Shown: one piece after another, positions 9,168 through 17,389 of the stretch
How positions within the stretch are numbered: the stretch's first letter is position 1
Layout of the letters: each line of letters begins with the position of its first letter
NCBI RefSeq assembly: GCF_012985205.1
Contig: NZ_JABEKS010000002.1
Span: 372,001-436,000, forward strand
DNA length: 64,000 bases
Source of the DNA: Planctomonas sp. JC2975
GTDB taxonomy: Bacteria; Actinomycetota; Actinomycetes; Actinomycetales; Microbacteriaceae
Reading direction: 5' to 3'
Program-made: the position numbers and the translations under genes
Notes under the pieces: model-generated
The model's database searches: none
Seen by the model: the letters and a program-made list of their open reading frames with translations, nothing else
Told to the model about the DNA's origin: nothing

Positions 9168-12100
9168 TCCGCTCGCTCTTCACGCACCATCGTTCCGTCG
9201 CTGTGACCGCCGTCATCGGCGTCGTCGTCGTGGCGCTGGTCGCGACGATCGCGATCGTCTCCGGTGGCTTCGTGCAGCAGCGAATGGTGCTCGGGGATGC
9301 CGCGGTGTGGGTCACCAATTCGACAACGCAGATGCTCGGCAGGGCGAACACGCAGGTGAACGCCCTCAACTCCGCCGTCACCGCCGGCGAATCGGTGGAT
9401 GTCGCACAGCGCGGCAAGTCGGTGCTGTTGGTCGACAAGGCGAACAACACCGTCGCGAAGGTTGATCCGGCATCCGTCACCGCAGGCAAGGCCATCGCAC
9501 TGCCGCCGCGCGATCCGCAGGTCGGCATCGCCGGGTCGAGGGCCGTGATCGAATCGCTGACCACCGGTCAGATCTGGCTCGTGCCGCTCACCGATCTCGA
9601 CTCCTTCACCTCCTCGTCGGCGCCGACCGTCGATCTCGGCAGCAAGGTCGTCACGTCCCTTGCACCGGACGGCGCACTGTTCGCTTACTCTCCGCAGTCC
9701 GGAACCGTGTACCGGATCGACGCGGCCGGCGGCGACTCCGTCACCCAGTCGTGGAAGGCCTCGGCCCCCACCCGTCGTTCTTCCGCATCGACGTCGACGC
9801 TGCAGATCACGTCGGTCGGTGGCCAGTGGGCGGTGTACGACGCTCAGTCGCGGCGGCTCCGCACGGCCGAGGGCACCCGCACCCTGCCGGATGCGGTCGG
9901 CAGCAATGCAGTGCTGCAGCAAGCGTCCGACACGGGCAGCGATCTTGCCGTGGCCTCGGATTCGGGCGTCTACCTGGTCCCGATGAACGGTGACTCCGTC
10001 CGCACGGCGGTCGAGGGCTCCTACGGTGTCGCCGCCGCTCCGGTGTGGGTGGACGGATGCCTGTACTCGGCCTGGAACACGGGTCGCACGTGGCGCTCGT
10101 GCACGGGCGGCGCAGCCGGCCGAGGCGGAACGCTCAGCGACGTGCGCCCTGGCGCGGATCTCGACTTCCGCGTCAACGGGGACACCGTGGTGCTCAATGA
10201 CACAACGCACGGCACCTCGTGGTCCGTGCAGCACGACAACGGACTCATCGACAACTGGGCCGACTTCGCGAAGCCGAAGAACGACAAGCAGCAGACCGAG
10301 GAGAACATCGAGGACAAGCCGCCGACGTACGAGAAGGCCGAAGTGCCGCCGATCGCCGTCGACGACCACTTCGGTGCACGGCCAGGGGTGACGAGTCCGC
10401 TTCCCGTGCTGCTCAACGACTACGACCCGAACGGGGACGTGCTGGTGATCGACTCGTTCACGCCGGTGCCGTCCGCGACGGCGCGCATCCAGCGCACCGC
10501 CGACGATCAGGCACTGCAGATCACCCTTCCGGCCGACGCCCACGGGCAGATCGACTTCGACTACACCATCAGCGACGGTCGCGGCGGCCAGGCCACCGCT
10601 CACGTCACGGTGACCGTCCGCGAGCCGGACGAGAACTCCCCGCCGGTGCAGGTCAGAGCCACCAAGGCGACCGTCGGCGCCGGCGGACGGGTGACGACCG
10701 ATGTGCTGGGCGACTGGTACGACCCCGACGGCGATCCCATCTATCTGGCCTCGGCGACCACCGCTGCACCGAACAGCGCAAGCTCCACACCGCAGGGAAC
10801 CGTCGTGTACACGGATGCCGGCAAGTCCGGCAGCCTGCAGAACGTCGCGCTCGCCGTCTCCGACGGCCGCAGCGAGGGATACGGCAGCCTTGCCGTGACC
10901 GTTCGCCCGCCCACCGAAGTGCCGATCATCGCGGAGCCGTTCGTCGCGACGGCCGTCGCCGGGGACGAGATCACGATCTCGCCGCTCGGCCACGTGCGGG
11001 GAGGCGTGGGACCGGTTCGGCTGGCATCCGTACCTGACAAGCCCGATGTGACGCTCAGCCCGAACTTCGACGACGGGACGTTCGCGTTCTCCTCGGATGT
11101 TCCCGGCAGCCACTACGTGGACTACACGGTGACGGACGGATCGACGACCGCATCCGGTGAGGTGCGCGTTGTCGTGAGCGCTCCACAGGACGCGGGCGAT
11201 GCCCCCGTGACGGTTCCGCACACCGCCTTCATCGAGCAGCAGAGCTCGCAGGAGGTGGACGTGCTGGCGACGGACTTCGATCCGGCCGGCGGGGTGCTCC
11301 TGATCACATCGGCCCAATCACCGCCGGAATCCGCCGGCGTGAAAGTCGAGGTTCTCGAGCAGCGGATTCTGAGGGTGACGCTGACCAGGCCGCTCAGCGG
11401 GCCGGTGTCGTTCGCCTACACCGTGAGCAATGGGACTGCGCAGACGGACGGCAGCGTTCGCGTGCTCGAGATACCGCGCCCCGCCGTGCGGCAGCCGCCG
11501 GTGGCCAACCCTGATTCCGCCACGGTGCGCGCCGGCGACGCGATCGACATCCCCGTGCTCGCCAACGACACCCAGGCGGACGGCGACGATCTCACGCTCG
11601 ACACCACTCTGCCCACCCCGTTGCCGAAGGGCGACGGACTGCTGTTCGCGTCTGGCGACCAGCTGCGGTACCTGGCACCTGACAAGCCGGGCAACTACAC
11701 GGCCGTGTATCGCGTCGATGATGCGGACGGCCAGTGGGCGACGGCGCAGGTGACGATCGCGGTGCGCGAAGTGGATCCGGAGTCGAACCGCGCGCCCATC
11801 CCGCGGACCATCACGGCACGCGTGTTGGCGGGCAACACCGTGCGCATTCCGATCTCGCTCGACGGGATCGATCCCGACGGCGACTCCGTGAAGCTCATCG
11901 GACAGTCCACGAACCCGCAGAAGGGCGCGGTGACGGCAGTCGGATCCGATTGGATCGACTACCAGGCCGGCGAGTACGCGGCAGGAACGGACACCTTCGA
12001 CTACACGGTCGTCGACGCGCTGGGCGCCCACGCCGACGGCACGGTGCGCGTGGGCATCGCGCCGCAGACCGGTGGGGCGCGGAATCCCGTGGCCATCGAG

Positions 12101-14932
12101 GACCAGGTGACCGTTCGGCCCGGCAGAACAATCTCGGTCCAGGTGCTGGCGAACGACTTCGATCCCGACGGCAGCCCGCTGCACATCACGTCGGTGGAGC
12201 GCACGTCGACCGGCATCGCGAAGGCGAAGATCTCCGGCAAGGTCGTGAAGGTCACGGCACCGCAGAAGGAAGGCCGCTACGGCTTCATCTACACGGTGCA
12301 GAACGACACGGGAGGCACGAGTTCGAACTTCCTGACGGTGGTGGTGAACAAGAACGCCCCGCTCTCGCGGCCGGTCGTCCAGGACACCGTCGTGAGTCTG
12401 GCCGACATCATCGGCCGGACGCAGGTGACGGTGAATCCGCTCGCGAACGTGTTCTTCGCCGACGGTCCGGTGTCGAGTCTCAAGCTGTCGCTGGTCGCCG
12501 GCTACGGCACAACAGCGACGATCACGACCAACCACCGGGTGCAGGTGAAGATCCTGGACAAGTCGCAGATCATCCCGTTCAAGGTTGCGCATCCCGACGA
12601 CCCGTCCGTCGCCTCGTACGGCTTCATCTGGGTGCCGGGCTTCGACGACGCCCTTCCGCAGTTGAAACCGGGAGCGCCGAAGCTCACGGTGCCGAGTGAG
12701 AAGACGCTCGTCATCGACCTCGACGACTACGTGGTCACGGCAGGCGGCAAGCAGGTACGGCTGACGGATGCCTCCCACGTGCATGCGACGCACGCCAACG
12801 GCGACAGCCTCGTGCGGGACAGCCACACCCTCGTGTACACCAGCGCCGCGCAATACTTCGGGCCGGCATCGATCTCATTCGAGGTGACGGACGGGTCGTC
12901 TCCCGATGCGCACGGCGCCCACATCGCCACCCTCGTGCTGCCCATCGACGTGACCGCGCGCAACAACCAGCCGCCAACGTTCACGGGTGCCCAGGTGGAG
13001 TTCGAACCGGGACAGCAGAAGACGCTGGACCTCGTGAAGCTCACGCGGTACCCGTACGCGAAGGACCAGCACGAGCTGCAGTACCGCGTGCTCGATCCGA
13101 AGCCGAGCGGGACATCCGTCTCGCTGCAGGGCCAGCAACTGACCGTCCAGGTGTCCGACAAGACACCGAAGGGAACGCACCTGAGCATCGACATCGGGGT
13201 GCGCGACTCCGTCAGCGACGGCAAGGCCGGGCGCATCGATATCACGGTCGTCCCGTCGACGAGACCTCTGGCCGTGCCGCAGCCCGACCAGGTGATCGCG
13301 CGGCGCGGAGCGACGACGACCGTGGACGTGCTGGCCAACGACGCCGCGACCAATCCGTTCCCGTCGACGCCGCTCACCGTTGTGACCGTGCGAGGGGCGT
13401 CGGATGCCGCACTGCCGGACGGCGTGCAGGTCACGCCCAGCGCAGACCGCTCCCGGCTCAGCGTGTCCGTCTCGCAGACCGCGCAGCCCATCGACACGAC
13501 GCTGCAGTACGAGGTGGCGGATGCCACCGGCGACCCGGACCGCTATACCTGGGGGACGGTGACGATCTCCGTGCAGGACCGCCCGGGCCCGGTGGCGAAC
13601 CTGCACATCGTGGGCGTCGGCGACCGCCAGCTCACGGTCGCCTGGGATGCCGGTTCCGCCAACAATTCGCCGATCACCGGATACACGGTCTCGCTGGTCG
13701 CATCGGGGGGAGGGGTCGTCGGATCCACGTCATGCCAGGCGACGACGTGCGTCGTCCCGACTCCCGGCAACGGCCCGCAGAACGCCGTCTCCGTGAGCGT
13801 CACGGCGAACAACGCGATAGGGACCTCGGATCCGGTCTCGTACTCCGACGCAGTCTGGTCGAACGTGGTGCCGAACGCGCCAACGAACCTGTCGGTCAGT
13901 CCCGGTGACGGACGTCTGACGGTCGGCTGGGGGGCACCGGCGGCGGGCAACAGCGCGAGTCCGGTGACGGGCTACATCGTGACGGTGGGATCCACGGCCA
14001 CACTCGTGTCCGCCGGTGCGAACACCTTCACGGCGACGGGTCTGACCAACGGTCAGACCTATTCGGTCAGCGTCGCTGCGGTGAACTCGTTCTACGGCCA
14101 GCAACCCGTGTGGAACAGCGTGTCCGGCTCCGGTGTGCCGGCTGGTGCGCCGATCATCAGCAACCTGCAGGCAGTGTTCGACGGCCAAGGGAACGCCACC
14201 GTCACCTGGAGCATCAATGCGAACGGTGCCGGAGTGACTGCTCTTGCACTCGGCTCGTCAGAAGGCTCGTGCGACGGGATCAGTGTGGACGCCTCTGCCA
14301 CAACCTGCCACGGGTTGGGCGGCGGCGACACTGTGACGTTCACGCTGACCGCGACGAATTCAGCCGGGACGTCGACGGGCACCGTCTCCGGGGTTGCTCA
14401 CCGCGCGCCGAGCAACGTCTCCGTGACCTTCGACGCAGCCAACCCGAACGATGCGACGGGCAAGAGCACCGGAGTCTTCGCACCCACTCTGGGGACGCCG
14501 TCGGCGACGGTGGATCCCGGCGGGGCCGTCAGCTACTTCTACTCGTTCAACGCGGACCATTCGGGAGCGGTTCCCGTCGGTGCCGGCGATCGCATCACGC
14601 CGCCGGACACCAGTGTTTACGGCTCGGGGATGACCGTCTACTTCGCGGCGTCGGTGACCTACTCGAACGGCGTCAGCTACACGACCTGGACGGGAGCGCT
14701 GACGACACCGGTCGTTGCGGTCACCGCGTCGAACGTCAGTTTCGCGCCGGCGGCGCAAGGCACTGGCGGAACGTTCACCTGGGCCAGCGGACCGCTCCCA
14801 GCCGCCGGATCGACTATCTCGTGCAACGGGGCCGTCACCGGCAACTCCTGCACGACGCAGGATGCGGCTCCCGTCCTGACAGCGTCGGTCGAGGCCAACG
14901 GCACGACTTACACAACGGAGAACCGACCATGA
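9164..14932 (+). CDS. giant membrane-anchored Ig-like/FN3 repeat protein
   Basis: About 1922 residues. A single N-terminal membrane helix (about 15-38) is followed by a roughly 350-residue region resembling a beta-propeller, then about ten bacterial Ig/cadherin-like domains marked by recurring motifs such as VLLNDYDPNGD, VLANDFDPDG and VLANDTQADGD, and finally three fibronectin type III domains (motifs LTVAWDAG, LTVGWGAP, ATVTWSIN). The GTG at 9164 overlaps the kinase stop by four bases; an in-frame ATG at 9140 is possible. No C-terminal anchor or sorting signal is seen, so the protein probably projects outward from its N-terminal helix. Asp-rich DPDGD loops suggest calcium binding. Its place in the operon suggests an envelope scaffold or adhesin controlled by the kinase system. 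Confidence 0.9.
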   Translation: MIRSLFTHHRSVAVTAVIGVVVVALVATIAIVSGGFVQQRMVLGDAAVWVTNSTTQMLGRANTQVNALNSAVTAGESVDVAQRGKSVLLVDKANNTVAKVDPASVTAGKAIALPPRDPQVGIAGSRAVIESLTTGQIWLVPLTDLDSFTSSSAPTVDLGSKVVTSLAPDGALFAYSPQSGTVYRIDAAGGDSVTQSWKASAPTRRSSASTSTLQITSVGGQWAVYDAQSRRLRTAEGTRTLPDAVGSNAVLQQASDTGSDLAVASDSGVYLVPMNGDSVRTAVEGSYGVAAAPVWVDGCLYSAWNTGRTWRSCTGGAAGRGGTLSDVRPGADLDFRVNGDTVVLNDTTHGTSWSVQHDNGLIDNWADFAKPKNDKQQTEENIEDKPPTYEKAEVPPIAVDDHFGARPGVTSPLPVLLNDYDPNGDVLVIDSFTPVPSATARIQRTADDQALQITLPADAHGQIDFDYTISDGRGGQATAHVTVTVREPDENSPPVQVRATKATVGAGGRVTTDVLGDWYDPDGDPIYLASATTAAPNSASSTPQGTVVYTDAGKSGSLQNVALAVSDGRSEGYGSLAVTVRPPTEVPIIAEPFVATAVAGDEITISPLGHVRGGVGPVRLASVPDKPDVTLSPNFDDGTFAFSSDVPGSHYVDYTVTDGSTTASGEVRVVVSAPQDAGDAPVTVPHTAFIEQQSSQEVDVLATDFDPAGGVLLITSAQSPPESAGVKVEVLEQRILRVTLTRPLSGPVSFAYTVSNGTAQTDGSVRVLEIPRPAVRQPPVANPDSATVRAGDAIDIPVLANDTQADGDDLTLDTTLPTPLPKGDGLLFASGDQLRYLAPDKPGNYTAVYRVDDADGQWATAQVTIAVREVDPESNRAPIPRTITARVLAGNTVRIPISLDGIDPDGDSVKLIGQSTNPQKGAVTAVGSDWIDYQAGEYAAGTDTFDYTVVDALGAHADGTVRVGIAPQTGGARNPVAIEDQVTVRPGRTISVQVLANDFDPDGSPLHITSVERTSTGIAKAKISGKVVKVTAPQKEGRYGFIYTVQNDTGGTSSNFLTVVVNKNAPLSRPVVQDTVVSLADIIGRTQVTVNPLANVFFADGPVSSLKLSLVAGYGTTATITTNHRVQVKILDKSQIIPFKVAHPDDPSVASYGFIWVPGFDDALPQLKPGAPKLTVPSEKTLVIDLDDYVVTAGGKQVRLTDASHVHATHANGDSLVRDSHTLVYTSAAQYFGPASISFEVTDGSSPDAHGAHIATLVLPIDVTARNNQPPTFTGAQVEFEPGQQKTLDLVKLTRYPYAKDQHELQYRVLDPKPSGTSVSLQGQQLTVQVSDKTPKGTHLSIDIGVRDSVSDGKAGRIDITVVPSTRPLAVPQPDQVIARRGATTTVDVLANDAATNPFPSTPLTVVTVRGASDAALPDGVQVTPSADRSRLSVSVSQTAQPIDTTLQYEVADATGDPDRYTWGTVTISVQDRPGPVANLHIVGVGDRQLTVAWDAGSANNSPITGYTVSLVASGGGVVGSTSCQATTCVVPTPGNGPQNAVSVSVTANNAIGTSDPVSYSDAVWSNVVPNAPTNLSVSPGDGRLTVGWGAPAAGNSASPVTGYIVTVGSTATLVSAGANTFTATGLTNGQTYSVSVAAVNSFYGQQPVWNSVSGSGVPAGAPIISNLQAVFDGQGNATVTWSINANGAGVTALALGSSEGSCDGISVDASATTCHGLGGGDTVTFTLTATNSAGTSTGTVSGVAHRAPSNVSVTFDAANPNDATGKSTGVFAPTLGTPSATVDPGGAVSYFYSFNADHSGAVPVGAGDRITPPDTSVYGSGMTVYFAASVTYSNGVSYTTWTGALTTPVVAVTASNVSFAPAAQGTGGTFTWASGPLPAAGSTISCNGAVTGNSCTTQDAAPVLTASVEANGTTYTTENRP

Positions 14933-16035
14933 GCAGCCGCGACACACTGAACGGCGAGACCCACGACACGCTGCCAGGGCGCAAACCATCGGCAGATCGC
15001 CGAAACCCGAACGAGAGGATCACCGTCATGCCGGACGCCCCCGCCGCCCCGCCACGGCAACTCACTCCGCTGACCGAGGACCAGGCATCCTGGTTCGCGA
15101 GCACGGTCGAGGCGATCGTCTCCAACGTCGAACGGGTGCTGCTCGGCAAGACGCATGTCATCCGCCTCGCCGTCACGGCACTCCTCAGCGAGGGGCACCT
15201 GCTGCTCGAGGACGTGCCGGGAACCGGCAAGACGTCGCTGGCGCGTGCGCTCGCCGAGAGCATCTCGGGAACGAGCAGTCGCATCCAGTTCACGCCGGAT
15301 CTGCTGCCAGGAGACATCACGGGCGTCGGCGTGTACGACCAGCGCGCGGGCGACTTCGAGTTCCACAAGGGCCCGGTCTTCGCGAACGTCGTGCTGGCCG
15401 ACGAGATTAACCGCGCGAGCCCGAAGACGCAGTCCGCCCTGCTGGAAGTGATGGAGGAGCGGCAGGTGAGCGTCGACGGCGTCACCCACCGTCTCGCGCC
15501 GCCGTTCATCGTGATTGCGACGCAGAACCCGGTGGAACAGGCCGGCACGTACCGGCTGCCAGAGGCGCAGCTCGACCGCTTCGTCATGAAGGCGTCGATC
15601 GGATATCCGGACCACGCGTCGATGGTGCGGATTCTGGAAGGCGCAGACCACCCGGCGCACGACACGGTGGTTCCCACTGTCGTGATGGGCGACATGGTGA
15701 CCACGATGTCCAAGCTGGCACGTGCGGTACACGTCGATCCCGCGATCAACGACTACGTGTCGCGACTGGTGGACGCCACGCGCAACGCCGACGCGGTGCG
15801 GCTGGGCGTCAGCGTGCGCGGAGGGCTCTCGCTCATCCGCACCGCGAAGACGTACGCCGCCGGCCTCGGCCGTCCGTACGTGGTGCCCGACGACGTGAAG
15901 GCGCTCGCCGAGCCGGTGCTGTGCCACCGCATCGTGCTCGATCCGGAAGCCGAGTTCGACGGCATCACGGCGCAGAGCGTCATCGCCGGCGTCGTGCTGG
16001 AGACCCCGCCGCCACTGGACGGGACAGCGGTGTGA
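14929..16035 (+). CDS. moxR: MoxR-family AAA+ ATPase
   Basis: About 368 residues. AAA+ ATPase of the MoxR family, thought to act as a chaperone that matures or activates partner proteins, usually encoded beside DUF58 and transglutaminase-like genes as here. Walker A VPGTGKTSL lies at about 96-104 and Walker B LADEINRAS (Asp158, Glu159) follows; the sensor region reads ATQNPVEQAGTYRLPEAQ, a family signature. The ATG at 14929 overlaps the upstream stop (ATGA) and has GGAG eight bases before it. An internal ATG at 15028 also has a good ribosome site (GAGAGGA), so a shorter form is possible; the first 33 residues are non-conserved and polar. Confidence 0.94.
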   Translation: MSSRDTLNGETHDTLPGRKPSADRRNPNERITVMPDAPAAPPRQLTPLTEDQASWFASTVEAIVSNVERVLLGKTHVIRLAVTALLSEGHLLLEDVPGTGKTSLARALAESISGTSSRIQFTPDLLPGDITGVGVYDQRAGDFEFHKGPVFANVVLADEINRASPKTQSALLEVMEERQVSVDGVTHRLAPPFIVIATQNPVEQAGTYRLPEAQLDRFVMKASIGYPDHASMVRILEGADHPAHDTVVPTVVMGDMVTTMSKLARAVHVDPAINDYVSRLVDATRNADAVRLGVSVRGGLSLIRTAKTYAAGLGRPYVVPDDVKALAEPVLCHRIVLDPEAEFDGITAQSVIAGVVLETPPPLDGTAV

Positions 16036-16045
16036 GGACTGTGAT

Positions 16046-17389
16046 GTGAGCCTCGACCAGCACTCCGAGACGACCGAGCTCGACAACGCGCGAACTCGGA
16101 TCGTCGGCGCGCGCGACGGACGCCTCGCCGACTCGATCGTGGCGACGGTGCGCGGCTGGCGCGCCTTCGCGGACGGATGCTCGCGCATCTGGCTCGCCGT
16201 CCGTCGCGTTGTGACCGTGGCCGGCGTGTGCGTCGCCGTCGTCACGATCGCCGCCTTCGTCGTCGGATACGTCGCCGGCTGGTCGGAGGCGCTGGTCTTC
16301 GCCTGGGTCGGCGCTGCGCTCTTCGTCGTCGCCGTGCTGTACCAGCTGGGATTCGTCGCCTACCGGGCGGTTCTGCACCTGCCGAATCCCCGGGTGATGG
16401 TGGGTGTGTCCGCCCCTGTGGACGTCGTGGTCTCCAACCCCACCAAGCGCGGCCTGCTGTCGGCGAGGATCGAGGTTCCGGTCGGCGACGGGGTGGCCGA
16501 GTTCGCGATGCCGGGCCTGCGTCCGGGAGCGGAGTTCCGCGATGTGTTCCTGGTGCCGACGACGCGTCGCGGCGTCGTCACGATCGGCCCGGTGCGGTCG
16601 GTCCGCGCCGACCCCGTCGGGCTGCTGCGCCGCGAGACGGACTGGCAGGAGACCGCGGAGTTGTTCGTGCATCCGGCCACCGTCGCGATCCCCGGGATGA
16701 GCTCGGGACTGGTGCGCGACCTGGAAGGCAGCTCGACGAAGGACCTCACGACGAGTGACATCTCGTTCCACGCGCTGCGCGAGTACGCCATGGGCGACGA
16801 GCGACGGCACATCCACTGGCGGAGCACCGCGAAGACGGGCGCGTTCATGGTGCGTCAATACGAGCAGACCAGGCGCAGCAACCTGATGGTCGCGCTGTCG
16901 CTGGCCGAGGCCGACTTCGCGTCGGAGGACGAGTTCGAGCTTGCGGTGAGCGCCGCCGCGTCGATCGGCGTGCGCGCCGTGCGAGACGGACGCTCCGTCG
17001 CGTTCATCGTCAGCGAGCGGACCCCCGACTTCGCCAGGAAGCCCGTGTTCGACGTGCGTGAGCTCGACACCGTGACGCCGACGCGGCTCCTCGACGCCTT
17101 GTGCCGGGTCGACCTCGTGTCTGCGGCACTGCGCATCCCAGATGTCGCGAGGGTCGCAGCCGACAAGGCGCTCGACGTCTCCGTCGCGTATCTGGTGTGC
17201 GGATCGACCGTGACATCCGCCCACCTGCGGCATGCTGCCACCATGTTCCACGCCGGCGTCGAGGTCGTCGCCGTGCGCTGCGTTCCCGGTGACCTCCCCG
17301 GGCTGCGTCGGGTCGGCGATGTGAGCATCCTCACCATCGGCTATCTCGACGACCTGCGGTCGAGCCTGGCGAAAGCAAGTGCGGCATGA
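16046..17389 (+). CDS. DUF58 domain protein
   Basis: Membrane protein of 447 residues, GTG start preceded by GAGG. Two adjacent membrane helices (about 50-110) lead to a cytoplasmic region with the DUF58 core HALREYAMGDERRHIHWRST, a vWA-related family found with MoxR ATPases. DUF58 proteins are presumed clients or partners of MoxR; no enzymatic activity is established. It lies 10 bases after moxR and overlaps the next gene by four bases, so stoichiometric co-expression is likely. The C-terminal 150 residues are less conserved and contain several strand-forming valine-rich segments. Confidence 0.92.
   Translation: MSLDQHSETTELDNARTRIVGARDGRLADSIVATVRGWRAFADGCSRIWLAVRRVVTVAGVCVAVVTIAAFVVGYVAGWSEALVFAWVGAALFVVAVLYQLGFVAYRAVLHLPNPRVMVGVSAPVDVVVSNPTKRGLLSARIEVPVGDGVAEFAMPGLRPGAEFRDVFLVPTTRRGVVTIGPVRSVRADPVGLLRRETDWQETAELFVHPATVAIPGMSSGLVRDLEGSSTKDLTTSDISFHALREYAMGDERRHIHWRSTAKTGAFMVRQYEQTRRSNLMVALSLAEADFASEDEFELAVSAAASIGVRAVRDGRSVAFIVSERTPDFARKPVFDVRELDTVTPTRLLDALCRVDLVSAALRIPDVARVAADKALDVSVAYLVCGSTVTSAHLRHAATMFHAGVEVVAVRCVPGDLPGLRRVGDVSILTIGYLDDLRSSLAKASAA

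Noticed and set aside
8714-11317. 867-codon open frame on the minus strand
   Set aside because: Lies antisense to the kinase and Ig-like genes; Arg/His/Gly-rich composition typical of a high-GC shadow frame and no ribosome site or family motif.
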